Positions 1-8,217 of a stretch of DNA of 41,013 nucleotides are shown here, one piece after another. The position numbers and the translations under genes were made by a program. The notes below the pieces were generated by a model. It did not search any database. It worked only from the letters and a program-made list of their open reading frames with translations, and was not told the origin of the DNA. Each line of letters begins with the position of its first letter. Positions within the stretch are counted from its first letter, which is position 1. The DNA is from Acidobacteriota bacterium. GTDB taxonomy: Bacteria > Acidobacteriota > Terriglobia > Bryobacterales > Bryobacteraceae. Location: positions 32,499 to 73,511 of the forward strand of contig JAFDVS010000080.1 of assembly GCA_018268935.1 (NCBI GenBank). The letters are read 5' to 3'.

Positions 1-118
1 CGAAGATGATGTAGGCCATCGTCATGAACGTCGTGCATCCGGCCAGGATTTCCGTGCGCCAGTTCGATTGCAGACGGTCGAATTCAAAGTAGCGCTCAAG
101 GCGCGCGGCGAAGGGCAT
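1..118 (-). CDS. NCS2 family nucleobase permease, N-terminal fragment
   Basis: The first 39 residues of a membrane permease run off the left edge of the window. The visible protein starts with a short amphipathic leader (LERYFEFDRLQSNWRTE) and passes into the first membrane helix (ILAGCTTFMTMAYIIF). This RTEI-AG-TTF-TMAYIIF pattern is the family signature of the AzgA/PbuG branch of the NCS2 (xanthine/uracil/guanine) permeases, which import purine bases with protons. The gene lies 18 nt downstream of the secreted protein gene on the same strand, so the two are probably cotranscribed. A secreted nucleoside hydrolase is divergent nearby, which fits release of bases outside the membrane followed by uptake. 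The exact substrate cannot be told from this fragment. Start chosen at the only ATG that gives this N-terminus. Confidence 0.85.
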   Translation of the reverse strand, partial: MPFAARLERYFEFDRLQSNWRTEILAGCTTFMTMAYIIF

Positions 119-136
119 TAGGGATAGTATCGCCGC

Positions 137-1228
137 TCAGCGGGCAGCGAGTTCGTGCGTATCAAACCGCAGGTCGCGATCCAGCACGATTTCGAGCGTT
201 GAGCCCGATTCCAGCACCACGTCCGCGCCCCGCGAAACCAGCACCCCAGCCAGTCCTGCCGCTGCTCCAGCCGCGGCGCCAACCGCAGCCCCTCCACGCG
301 GGATACGGTTCCCGACGTTAGCCCCCGTGCTGGCCGCGCCCCCAACCTTCGCCGCATCGCTCGCCTTGTCGCCCCCCTGGCGGATTTTGCCGTCATCACT
401 GACGACAGGCTTTCCATCGGCCGAAGACGCGCGCGCGCGAATCTCGCGATGCGTGCCGTTGTCGAGCGTGATGGAATCGAATTGCAGCAGCAACTCGGCG
501 CGCCCCTTCGCCCGTCCCGCCCGTACGGATTCCAGCACTCGCCCCGCCACTTGCGCTCCGGCGGGAATCACCACTGTGTGTTCCGCGCTCAACGGAACGG
601 CGACTTCGAAATAGAACCGGTGCCCCGGCACGGCCTGCTTGGTGCTCAGCGTGTGCGTCACACGAAGCAGCACCGGCGTGCCCGCGCGGATCGTCACGCT
701 GCGCGGCTGCGGCTTCGTTTGCGGCTTTACCAGCACGGCTTGAGGCGTCGATTCCTTCGTCACATTGCTTGTGAGATTGGCCCCCTCCCGGATATACAGC
801 AGCGTGGATTCGTGCTCCACGGCGCCCTGCTGGAACTGGCGGCGGATGGTCAGTGTGTTGCGATCCCGCGAAAGGCGCAACCGGTCTGCCAGCGTGAACC
901 CGCGGCCCTGAGCGTTGTTGGAATGCACCATCAGCGCAGCCCCTTCCCACTTCGTCATTGAGCTGAGGCTGTGACCGGAATAATTCTGCGTCGAAGCTTG
1001 TCCGTTGAGCGCGATGGCCCGGCTCCCGGAATCGGTGGCGATCGTAATCAGAGCATCGGTCTGTTGAATGCGCAGTGTGGGCTCAGCGGCCCAAGGCAGA
1101 ACCGTGATGCTGCTCTTCTCCTGGCTGAGGATCCACACGCCGGAAAAATCCCGCTCCGCATCGGCGGCGGAGAGGATACCGGGGCAAAGCATCGCTCCGA
1201 ACAGAAACCGCATAGAACCAATTTGCAT
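137..1228 (-). CDS. Secreted hypothetical protein with C-terminal glycine zipper
   Basis: A 363-residue protein of unknown function. It begins with a hydrophobic leader (MRFLFGAMLCPGILSAADA) that looks like a signal peptide. The second Met (position 1213) is as likely a start as the first; neither has a clear ribosome binding site. Residues about 25-150 resemble the small beta-rich domain often seen in acidobacterial secreted proteins (FSGVWILSQEKS...). The middle (about 175-265) has a VTIRAGTPVLLRV / VVIPAGAQVAGRV pattern typical of periplasmic beta-domain proteins. Near residues 315-335 there is an Ala/Gly-rich zipper (GGAAVGAAAGAAAGLAG) that could insert in or lie on a membrane. It is followed 18 nt later by the NCS2 permease gene. 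The call rests on composition and pattern only. Confidence 0.75.
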   Translation of the reverse strand: MQIGSMRFLFGAMLCPGILSAADAERDFSGVWILSQEKSSITVLPWAAEPTLRIQQTDALITIATDSGSRAIALNGQASTQNYSGHSLSSMTKWEGAALMVHSNNAQGRGFTLADRLRLSRDRNTLTIRRQFQQGAVEHESTLLYIREGANLTSNVTKESTPQAVLVKPQTKPQPRSVTIRAGTPVLLRVTHTLSTKQAVPGHRFYFEVAVPLSAEHTVVIPAGAQVAGRVLESVRAGRAKGRAELLLQFDSITLDNGTHREIRARASSADGKPVVSDDGKIRQGGDKASDAAKVGGAASTGANVGNRIPRGGAAVGAAAGAAAGLAGVLVSRGADVVLESGSTLEIVLDRDLRFDTHELAAR

Positions 1229-1273
1229 GTGTTTTTTGTGGGGGTCAATGGGGGTACATTATGTCTGGGTACC

Positions 1274-2239
1274 ATGCCGCATCTGATTCTGTTGTTCCTC
1301 CTGCTTGCCCTGCCACTTTCCGCTCAGCCGCGGATTCCGATCCTCTACGACACCGATATCGGAAACGATATCGACGACGCGTTGACCCTCGCCTTCCTGC
1401 TGCAATCACCGGAGTTCGACGTGCGTGCCGTCACCACCAGCCGCTTTGAATCGGAAACCCGGGCGAGGCTCGCCTGGAAGCTGATGCGTCTCTACGGACA
1501 CACCACAATTCCCATCGCTTCTGGAGCCGGCGACGCACTATTGCACCATCAGTACCGGCCACCTGCGCCGCAATTCGGAGCGTTGACGGAAGCCGACAGC
1601 CTGCCAGAGGGCGCCGCACACAAGGGCGTTGCGCTGCTCATCGATACCCTGCTTCGCTCCGAGCGCAAATTGACGATAGTCACCGTAGGTCCGCTGTCGA
1701 ATGTGGCGCTTGCCCTGAAAACCGACCCCCGTGTCCGGGATCGCATCGAGCGAATCGTCCTGATGGGCGGCGCAGTCGAGACGGGCCAGGCGGAAACGAA
1801 CGTCCTCAACGACATCGGCGCCGCGGCAATTGTCTTCGATTCCGGCCTGCCTGTTGTCATGGCGCCGTTCGACGTGACGCGCGACCTGCACCTCACCGGC
1901 GCGGATCTGGCGAAAATCACTGAGTCCAAAGTGCCCGCCACGATGGAACTCACCGGGCTGATCCGCCGGTGGCAGACGTGGCGCGTGGGGCGCGACCCGG
2001 TGCTGCACGATTTACTGCCGTTGATTGCCCTACTCCATCCGGAGTGGTGCCGCTTTGAGAATGGCAAAGTGGATGTGGAACTAGCCAGCCCAATAACCCG
2101 CGGGATGACAAAGTTCACACCCGCGGCGCGATTGCCTGACCTGAGCGAGGCCAACGTGCGCGTCATTCGCGCCGTAAACAAACGAAAGATGCTCGATCTG
2201 TTCTTGTCGCGGCTGACCGTGCAACCTATCCGGGAGTGA
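1274..2239 (+). CDS. Secreted inosine-uridine type nucleoside hydrolase
   Basis: A 321-residue enzyme of the inosine/uridine-preferring nucleoside hydrolase family, which splits ribonucleosides into base and ribose. Residues 1-17 (MPHLILLFLLLALPLSA) form a signal peptide. The mature N-terminus carries the Asp cluster DTDIGNDIDDALTL (residues 26-39), which in this family binds the catalytic calcium. Other family blocks are VTVGPLSNVALAL and IVLMGGAV. The frame is open back to 971, but the region upstream of 1274 overlaps the divergent gene on the other strand, and only the ATG at 1274 gives a signal peptide. With the neighbouring purine-type permease it suggests periplasmic nucleoside breakdown and base uptake; that pairing is inferred. 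Its last 14 nt overlap the phosphatase remnant on the other strand. Confidence 0.88.
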   Translation: MPHLILLFLLLALPLSAQPRIPILYDTDIGNDIDDALTLAFLLQSPEFDVRAVTTSRFESETRARLAWKLMRLYGHTTIPIASGAGDALLHHQYRPPAPQFGALTEADSLPEGAAHKGVALLIDTLLRSERKLTIVTVGPLSNVALALKTDPRVRDRIERIVLMGGAVETGQAETNVLNDIGAAAIVFDSGLPVVMAPFDVTRDLHLTGADLAKITESKVPATMELTGLIRRWQTWRVGRDPVLHDLLPLIALLHPEWCRFENGKVDVELASPITRGMTKFTPAARLPDLSEANVRVIRAVNKRKMLDLFLSRLTVQPIRE

Positions 2240-2470
2240 AGGGGAGATCTGGCTCTCGCTCGATGATTTCACGCGGCAAAGAATGGTGAGAAAACGCGAG
2301 AGTCGTGGCGAAGCGTTCGATCCAAAGCTGTTGCTCCGGAGTTTCCGGCACCTGCAAGCCGCGCGCGGCACTCAATGTGAATTGCCGTCTCCGGGTCTAC
2401 ACCCTTGGTGATGAGCAGGCAGGCCGCAACCAGTCCGGTCCGCCCAATCCCCTGGCGGCAATGTAAGATT
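2226..2470 (-). pseudogene. Remnant of a dual-specificity (Cys-based) protein phosphatase
   Basis: Reading the minus strand from about 2470 gives KAGVILHCRQGIGRTGL, a perfect HC-x5-R phosphatase loop followed by a helix (VAACLLITKGVDPETAI). The frame is then broken near 2371-2377, and a second frame continues as SAARGLQVPETPEQQLWIER and on to a stop at 2226. In intact relatives these two pieces are continuous (…AIKIVSAARG.PVPETPEQ…, recalled from the family). The N-terminal half is missing: an in-frame TGA lies just before the visible part, where the acylase 3' end begins. The gene is thus truncated and frameshifted. The 3' end overlaps the nucleoside hydrolase tail by 14 nt. An indel from sequencing could explain the frameshift but not the lost N-terminus. 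Confidence 0.8.
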
Positions 2471-4676
2471 ACTCCGGCTTTACCTCAATCGTGTCCTTCG
2501 CCGCCACACTCCCAAACTGAAGCGGAAACGCCCGCCCCGCATAATAGGCATCCCATTGATCTCGGAAGTGCGGCGAAAGCACCTGCCCCGATTGCCCGAT
2601 CGTCACGCTATACAGCGACTGCTCCCAATTCGATAAATCCGCCACAAACCGCATTGCCGGGCCCATGCGCCTCGTCGTCTGTTTCACCGTCGTCGTGCTC
2701 CCCGACATCGGCACCGGCCCAATCCGGAACCAGCCACCCAGATACGGCACCCGGCTGATCACCGGATGCTGCAGCGTGAAACCCGTGTACTTGCCGTAGT
2801 CCCACTTGCTCACGTTCTCCCCCAACTGCTGCTTGCCTTCGGCGATGGCGTCCGAGAAGCATTTCACCAGCAATTGATCGAAATCCGCAAACCACTCCTT
2901 CGGCCGTGTATCGAGCAGCTTCTCAATCACCGCCGGCGCCATCTGCTGCTCGTAAGCCGCACCTTGGCCCGGTGAAGCCCGGTCACCAATCGCCCTCCGC
3001 AAATGCTGGAACACCAGCGTCACCACCACCGGCGCCGTAAGCCCCGCCTGCATCTGCCCGTTCCAATCCTTCAGCGCCACCGCCGCATCACGCAGAACCG
3101 GGTTCCCCTGCGCACGCTTCTCCCAGGCCCGGTATACATCCTTCGCCAGCCGGTGCGAGAACGCCGAATACACATCGGTCTGAATGGACAGCATCTCCCC
3201 CGGCTTCCAACCCGTCTTCTTCCGCAGCCGCGCATCAATCTGATTCACCCGGTAATGCGGCGTGAAATTTCCATTCACCGCATATTCATACTTCGCCGGA
3301 AACGGGTTCTGATTCGCCGTGATCAACATCCCCGAGGGCGGATTGTAAACCGACGGCAGCGCCTCAAAGGGCACGACGCCATCCCACTCGCTTTCCCCAG
3401 CAGCGCCATCCACCGGCACATCGCCGCGATGATTGCGCCGGATCGGCATGTGCCCCGCGGCCTGATAACCAATGTTGCCCGCCGTGTCCGCATACACGTA
3501 ATTCGATCCAGGCCCGGTGTGCAATGCCACCGCCGCACGAAATTCCTCCCAATTCCTCGCCCGGTTGATCCGCGGAAAGGGATAACCGAAGCCGCCCGCT
3601 TCCGCCGCCATCCAGCGCAGCGCAAGGTGCGCGTTGCCCGCCGACTGGAAGATCGGGCCATGACGCGTCACCCAGATCTGTAACTCCACCGGCTGCCGCC
3701 CCCGCACACGGATCACTTCGCGCTCCAATTGCGCCTGCTCGGCTTTGCCCTGGAACACATACCGTCCGCTGCGCGGATCGAACCGCTCCGCGTAAAGGTC
3801 CTGCACATCGAAATGCAGGTTCGTGATGCCCCAGGCAATATTCCGGTTGTGCCCGATGATCACCATCGGCAGGCCCGGGAAAGAGAAGCCTTCCACATCG
3901 AGGTCCGGCGCTTTCAAATGCACCGCATACCACGGCCCGGGAAACGCCCAGTCCAGATGCGTATCGTTGGCCAGCAGCGGCTTGCCGGAAGCGGTATGTT
4001 TACCGCTGATCACCCAGGCATTCGATCCAAGCTGCGCTTCGTGCCCCGTGGCCATCGGAAGCAGAAAGTTGACCTTCTCTTTGTCTCCCTTCGCCAGCAG
4101 CGTCTGCTTCACCAACTCATCCTTCCAACCCTGCGACAGATTGCGGAACATCTGCAACCCCACCAGCAGCGAGTCCACCACCGACCACGGCTTAGGATCG
4201 TAGTCAAGAAGCTTGAACTCCACCGGCAGTTTCCCGCGATGCGTCTCCAAATAGCGATTCACCCCACGCGCATAGGCCGACAATAATACACGGTCCTCCG
4301 CCTTCACTGATGCGGCGTGAAACTCCGCCAGCCGGCGCATCCGCATACGGCGCGATTCCTGGTCCGATTCAAGCCCCGCCGCGCCCAGAATCTCCGACAG
4401 TTCGCCCGCGGCCAGCCGCCGCAGAGCATCCATCTGCCACAACCGGTCCTGTGCATGCACATAACCCTGCAGATACGCCGCATCTTCAGCCGACGCCGCT
4501 TCGATATGGGGCAACCCCTCCGCATCACGCACGATTTTCGCTGCCTTCGCAACCCCCAGCGAAACGGTGCCCGACAGCGCCGCCAGCGGACGGTAGGCGT
4601 ACCAATACACAAGCGCAGCCACACCCACCAGGGCCAGCGCCACGCCCCAGTTCACGATTCGCAGAATTCTATTCAC
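2469..4676 (-). CDS. Penicillin acylase family N-terminal nucleophile hydrolase
   Basis: A 735-residue member of the penicillin acylase (S45) family, which hydrolyses amide bonds of N-acyl compounds such as beta-lactams or acyl-homoserine lactones. Residues about 9-28 form a membrane anchor or uncleaved signal. The alpha-chain signature VRDAEGLPHIEA..AEDAAYLQGYVHAQDRL is at about 49-79. The autoprocessing site is G217/S218 in LGSNAWVISGKHTASGKPLL; Ser218 would become the N-terminal nucleophile of the beta chain. Length and order (leader, alpha, spacer, beta) are normal. The natural substrate cannot be read from sequence. It is divergent from the CorC-type gene with only 58 bp between, so both promoters lie in that gap. 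The stop sits directly against the phosphatase remnant. Confidence 0.92.
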   Translation of the reverse strand: MNRILRIVNWGVALALVGVAALVYWYAYRPLAALSGTVSLGVAKAAKIVRDAEGLPHIEAASAEDAAYLQGYVHAQDRLWQMDALRRLAAGELSEILGAAGLESDQESRRMRMRRLAEFHAASVKAEDRVLLSAYARGVNRYLETHRGKLPVEFKLLDYDPKPWSVVDSLLVGLQMFRNLSQGWKDELVKQTLLAKGDKEKVNFLLPMATGHEAQLGSNAWVISGKHTASGKPLLANDTHLDWAFPGPWYAVHLKAPDLDVEGFSFPGLPMVIIGHNRNIAWGITNLHFDVQDLYAERFDPRSGRYVFQGKAEQAQLEREVIRVRGRQPVELQIWVTRHGPIFQSAGNAHLALRWMAAEAGGFGYPFPRINRARNWEEFRAAVALHTGPGSNYVYADTAGNIGYQAAGHMPIRRNHRGDVPVDGAAGESEWDGVVPFEALPSVYNPPSGMLITANQNPFPAKYEYAVNGNFTPHYRVNQIDARLRKKTGWKPGEMLSIQTDVYSAFSHRLAKDVYRAWEKRAQGNPVLRDAAVALKDWNGQMQAGLTAPVVVTLVFQHLRRAIGDRASPGQGAAYEQQMAPAVIEKLLDTRPKEWFADFDQLLVKCFSDAIAEGKQQLGENVSKWDYGKYTGFTLQHPVISRVPYLGGWFRIGPVPMSGSTTTVKQTTRRMGPAMRFVADLSNWEQSLYSVTIGQSGQVLSPHFRDQWDAYYAGRAFPLQFGSVAAKDTIEVKPE

Positions 4677-4734
4677 TTTGGTCGATTGTCCCTATGCCGT
4701 GCGAGAATAAGAGCAGCTCCCACATACAGCCAGA

Positions 4735-6066
4735 ATGAACGAAACTACCGGCTACCAGTTCCTGCTCCTATTCTTTATGGTGGCACTAAACGGCTTCTTC
4801 GCGGCAAGCGAAGTGGCGCTGGTCTCCAGCCGGCTGTCCCGTCTGCGCTCGCAAGCCGAAGAGGGCCATGTCGGCGCGCAGGCCGCGGTGAGCCTGCTCT
4901 CCAACTCGGAGCGTCTCCTCAGCGTGGTGCAAGTCGGAGTGACCATCTGCAGTCTCGCCATCGGAGCCACCGGCGAGGAAACGCTGAAGAATCTGTTTTC
5001 CTCGTGGCTCAAGCCTTTCATGCAGACCAAATACATGGAAGACGCCCTCATCCTGGTCAGCGTCGTGCTTTCCTACATGATCATGACCTACCTCCACGTC
5101 GTCATCGGCGAAGTCGTCCCCAAGAACGTCGCCATCGACAAACGTGAACGGCTCGCCGTAATCGTGGCGCCCCCCATGCTCGTCTTCTTCCGCATCGTGG
5201 AACCGTTCGTTCTGGTACTGGAAAAATCGGCTTCTTTCCTTTCTCGCGCCATCGGCGTGAAGGGAGAAATGGCCAGCGGCCATTCAGTCGAAGAGCTGAA
5301 ATACATCCTCAGTTCCAGCATGAATGAAGGCGTGCTCGAAGGTTTCGCCGAACGCTCCATGCAGCGCATGCTCGAACTGCAGGAATACCTCACGCGCGAG
5401 ATCATGGTTCCTCGTAACCAGGTGATCTCCGCCGCCGTCGACACCTCGCTCGATCACCTCCTGCGCATCGCTAATGAGCACCAATACACACGCCTGCCGA
5501 TCTACGAAGGCCGCCCGGAAAACCTCATCGGCTACATCCACGTGAAAGATCTGCTGCGCGAGTGGGAAGACCGCCGCATCGCCACCGAGCGCCGCCGCTC
5601 GGTGCGCCCCTTCGTCCTCCGCCGCATCATGCGCGTCTTGCCGATAGTGCCAGAATCGAAGCCCGTCAGCCAGTTGATGGACGACTTCCGCCGCAGCCAT
5701 TCCCATATCGCCATGGTGGTCGATGAATTCGGCACCGTCGTGGGCGTTGTCACGCTCGAAGACCTGGTGGAGCAAATCTTCGGCGAAATCGAAGACGAGC
5801 ACGATGTCCGCCGTCCCATCGTCGAGCAGGCCGCGGAAGTGATTCTGCTCGATGGTGCAACCCCCATCCGCGATATGGAATTGCAGTACGGCATCGAACT
5901 ACCCTCCGAAGCCGGCTATGAGACCCTGGCCGGATTCCTGCTCTTCCGCCTCGGCCGGATTCCCGCCGTCGCCGATGAAGTGACCGAAGGCCCGCGCCGC
6001 TACATCATCACCGAAATGGAGCGCCACCGCATCGCCCGCGTCCGCATCGAACGCCTACCTGCTTGA
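4735..6066 (+). CDS. CNNM/CorC-HlyC family CBS-domain membrane protein
   Basis: A 443-residue protein of the hemolysin/CorC family (UPF0053), related to Mg2+/Co2+ efflux and CNNM transporters. Order of parts: a CNNM-type membrane domain (about 1-190, with the conserved FFAASEVALVSSRLSRLRSQAEEG start of the cytoplasmic loop and LHVVIGEVVPKNVAIDK), a pair of CBS domains (about 205-335, REIMVPRNQVISA…, HIAMVVDEFGTVVGVVTLEDLVEQIFGEIEDE) that bind adenylates in relatives, and a C-terminal CorC_HlyC domain (about 350-440). It sits alone on its strand and divergent from the acylase. Its last 12 nt overlap the broken hicA gene on the opposite strand. Family assignment is firm; the ion transported is not. 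Confidence 0.93.
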   Translation: MNETTGYQFLLLFFMVALNGFFAASEVALVSSRLSRLRSQAEEGHVGAQAAVSLLSNSERLLSVVQVGVTICSLAIGATGEETLKNLFSSWLKPFMQTKYMEDALILVSVVLSYMIMTYLHVVIGEVVPKNVAIDKRERLAVIVAPPMLVFFRIVEPFVLVLEKSASFLSRAIGVKGEMASGHSVEELKYILSSSMNEGVLEGFAERSMQRMLELQEYLTREIMVPRNQVISAAVDTSLDHLLRIANEHQYTRLPIYEGRPENLIGYIHVKDLLREWEDRRIATERRRSVRPFVLRRIMRVLPIVPESKPVSQLMDDFRRSHSHIAMVVDEFGTVVGVVTLEDLVEQIFGEIEDEHDVRRPIVEQAAEVILLDGATPIRDMELQYGIELPSEAGYETLAGFLLFRLGRIPAVADEVTEGPRRYIITEMERHRIARVRIERLPA

Positions 6067-6207
6067 GGCTTTGCCAGCGTTCGGCAGCGCTGCGGTATTG
6101 CCCTTCTTCACCAGGATCATATGGCGTCCAACCTGCCCGGTCGCGACTCCAACCAGCCCGAAGAAATGCCCGAACGGCGCGTTCCCAGAGATTACTGGTA
6201 ATGCCAC
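6055..6207 (-). pseudogene. hicA: Decayed HicA toxin gene
   Basis: The frame starts at a GTG inside the end of hicB (16-nt overlap) and gives VALPVISGN, the usual HicA N-terminus. It then loses similarity for about 17 codons and regains it as QVGRHMILVKKGNTAALP, the HicA core holding the catalytic His. Reading the lost stretch in the other frame gives RAVRAFLRAGWSRDR, exactly the missing HicA helix. So one base has been lost after the GGG-AA at about 6180 and one gained before the CAG at about 6135. The C-terminal half (the usual SVPDH…GTLR part) is also gone: the protein ends NAGKASSR at the point where the CorC gene ends. The toxin is almost certainly inactive. Confidence 0.8.
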
Positions 6208-6425
6208 GAAGCGACTTCCACCTCGACTTCGCGGACCTCTACAGCGAGAGGAAGATTGTTTGCTTTGCGAGCGGCCAAACACCCTTGAATGGCCTCTCTC
6301 AAATTCTCAATCGCTGCTGATTCATCGGCGCCTTGAGAGATGCATCCTGGAAGGGATGGGCACTCGGCGACGATCATGCCGGTTTCATCGCGCTCCAACG
6401 TAACAAGCAGCTTCATGGATCCCAT
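6192..6425 (-). CDS. hicB: HicB-family antitoxin (partner toxin is broken)
   Basis: A 77-residue protein with the short HicB fold: LLVTLERDETGMIVAECPSL, PGCISQGADESAAIENLREAIQGCL. The pattern is a partial RNase-H-like beta-alpha fold that wraps the HicA toxin. A second possible start is the Met at 6416. No DNA-binding C-terminal domain is present, as is common for this short class. The gene is intact although the downstream hicA carries frameshifts and a truncation. It may therefore be a left-over, or it may serve as an antitoxin against a toxin encoded elsewhere, for example the intact hicA at 19363-19575, though the two HicB proteins look quite different. Confidence 0.85.
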   Translation of the reverse strand: MGSMKLLVTLERDETGMIVAECPSLPGCISQGADESAAIENLREAIQGCLAARKANNLPLAVEVREVEVEVASWHYQ

Positions 6426-6433
6426 CCCACCGC

Positions 6434-7213
6434 CTAAATCTTATCCAGCCCCTCCGTCAACTCCACATAAGCCCCCCAAGGATCCGTAAAGAACGCAATC
6501 GAAATCCCCAGTGCCGGCACCTTCCGATACGGCACATCAAACTTCACCCCCGCCGCCTCCAGCTTCTTCACAAACGCTTCCAGCCCTTTAATCTCAAACC
6601 CGATGTGATCCATCGCCCGCCCCTTCGTCGGCTCCACCGGAGTCTCCGACGCCGAAAACGTCAGATTCACCCCCGGAAGATCCGCCGCATCAAACCGCAG
6701 CCGTTTCCCCGGAATCGCGCCGAAATGCTTCGCATACCAAGCCTGTGTCTCCAGGTGCTTCTGATTGAAGAAATGAATGTGATGATGCGCAATCGGCATG
6801 CTCATCGTCTTGTCTTCGCTCAACTCCACCTTCACTTCACCCGGAGCCATCACAAACCCCTGCCGCGTCTGCGGATTGCGCGCGGCAATGCGAAAGCCCA
6901 TCTGCTCGCACTTCGCCAGATACGCATCCAGATCCTTAACCTTGAACCCAAGGTGATTCACCGCGCTGCCTTCCGACCCGCCACCCACGCTCGGCTTCTT
7001 CGACACCACGACAATTGCATCGGGAAACTTGTAGATCTCCATCTTGCCCAACAGCCCCACCGTGCCGCCGAGAAAATCAACCCAGAACCTCTTCGACGCC
7101 TCGGCGTCAGTCGTGCTCAGGTGCAGATGGCCCATCGTGACACCCGTACTGTTGTGCGCGGGCAGTTGCGCCAGAAGCGGCATGGCCAAGGCAAAAAGGG
7201 CAAGAGTTCGCAT
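6434..7213 (-). CDS. Secreted VOC (glyoxalase/dioxygenase fold) protein
   Basis: A 259-residue protein with two vicinal-oxygen-chelate modules. A signal peptide (MRTLALFALAMPLLAQLPA) supports the start at 7213; the frame is open further upstream to 7366 but that part overlaps the next gene. Module one (about 27-130) starts GVTMGHLHLSTTDAEASKRFWV. Module two (about 140-255) starts AHHHIHFFNQKHLETQAWYA and ends with FFTDPWGAYVELTEG, where His and Glu are the usual metal ligands. VOC proteins include glyoxalases, extradiol dioxygenases and resistance proteins; which one this is cannot be said. It lies 20 nt downstream of the GH113-like gene on the same strand and probably shares its transcript. 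Confidence 0.85.
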   Translation of the reverse strand: MRTLALFALAMPLLAQLPAHNSTGVTMGHLHLSTTDAEASKRFWVDFLGGTVGLLGKMEIYKFPDAIVVVSKKPSVGGGSEGSAVNHLGFKVKDLDAYLAKCEQMGFRIAARNPQTRQGFVMAPGEVKVELSEDKTMSMPIAHHHIHFFNQKHLETQAWYAKHFGAIPGKRLRFDAADLPGVNLTFSASETPVEPTKGRAMDHIGFEIKGLEAFVKKLEAAGVKFDVPYRKVPALGISIAFFTDPWGAYVELTEGLDKI

Positions 7214-7233
7214 GAGGAGATGGTACAACGGCT

Positions 7234-8217
7234 TCAACGTCCGCCGCGAAGATACCACCGTGATACCACCTTCATCGCCGGCTTGTTCCATGGCGTGTGC
7301 GAACCATCCTCCAATCCCCCAAACCCGTTCGTTCCCACCTTCCACCAATACATGCCCTGAAACCACGGCTTCTTATAGAACCCCTGGAAAATGGCCTCAT
7401 AACACCTCGCCTGATCCTCCGGCGAAAGCTTCCGCGGAGTCTCGTCCCACGGCTGCCGGTGCGGCGCTTCCAAACTGGTAAATCCAGTCTCCGGAAAAAT
7501 AATCGGCTTCCCGAATTTCTTCTGCACCGCTTCCACCCGAGCCACCACCGCCGCCGTCGAAAGGTCATCCGGCAACGGATAGTAATTATTCAGCCCGATA
7601 TAATCCAGCGCATCGAAAAACCGCGTTGTTTCGAACTCCGGCCCCTGGATCGCGGAATAAGTCAGCTTGCCCGGATAAATCTGCCGTGCCCTTTGAATCA
7701 GCGCGCGCCATTCCGCCTCATAACGCGCCATCCGGGCGAACTCCACGCCAACCGAAAACACATCGGCGCGAATGCGCGCCGCCAGCCCGGCGTAATGCTC
7801 CAGAAACAACCGGTATTGCCCGAACCACTGCTTGCGCTCGGCCTCTTTAGGAAAGTCGATGTCCGTCGTGCTCCCCCCGCGTAACCAAAGCTGCGGCTTC
7901 AGCAGCACCTTCATTCCCGCACCGCGCGCCACCTCGCTCAACTGCGCGATCGCATCGTCCTTCTCCATGCTCCGCGTGCCGCTGAAACGAACCGCGGGCT
8001 CCCCTTTCGGCGCAAAGCCGTAAGGCACAAACGCCACCGCATTGACGCCATACTGCGGCAGAGACCGCAGAATCTGCCGTGCGCGTTCCGAGCCATAGCC
8101 ATCCGGAAACTCCGCCGTGTAATTGACGCCTCGCTGAAACGAACCCGTGCCCACGGCCGGGGCCGCGGCCAGCGCAAGCAGTTCTCGCCGGGTCAACCTA
8201 TTTGCGCAGATGTGCAT
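7234..8217 (-). CDS. GH113-like glycoside hydrolase, probable Tat export
   Basis: A 327-residue TIM-barrel protein that resembles glycoside hydrolase family 113 (beta-mannanase-like). The N-terminus MHICANRLTRRELLALAAAP has an Arg pair (10-11) before a hydrophobic stretch, as in Tat signals. The mature part opens with FQRGVNYTAEFPDG. Two acids stand where the clan-A catalytic pair is expected: Glu159 in FSVGVEFAR (acid/base) and Glu243 in IIFPETGFTS (nucleophile). YWWKVG near the C-terminus is also typical. The start at 8217 was chosen because it gives the export signal; the frame is open to 8235. The substrate is presumably a polysaccharide with mannose or related sugars, by family only. It is followed closely by the VOC gene. 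Confidence 0.75.
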   Translation of the reverse strand: MHICANRLTRRELLALAAAPAVGTGSFQRGVNYTAEFPDGYGSERARQILRSLPQYGVNAVAFVPYGFAPKGEPAVRFSGTRSMEKDDAIAQLSEVARGAGMKVLLKPQLWLRGGSTTDIDFPKEAERKQWFGQYRLFLEHYAGLAARIRADVFSVGVEFARMARYEAEWRALIQRARQIYPGKLTYSAIQGPEFETTRFFDALDYIGLNNYYPLPDDLSTAAVVARVEAVQKKFGKPIIFPETGFTSLEAPHRQPWDETPRKLSPEDQARCYEAIFQGFYKKPWFQGMYWWKVGTNGFGGLEDGSHTPWNKPAMKVVSRWYLRGGR

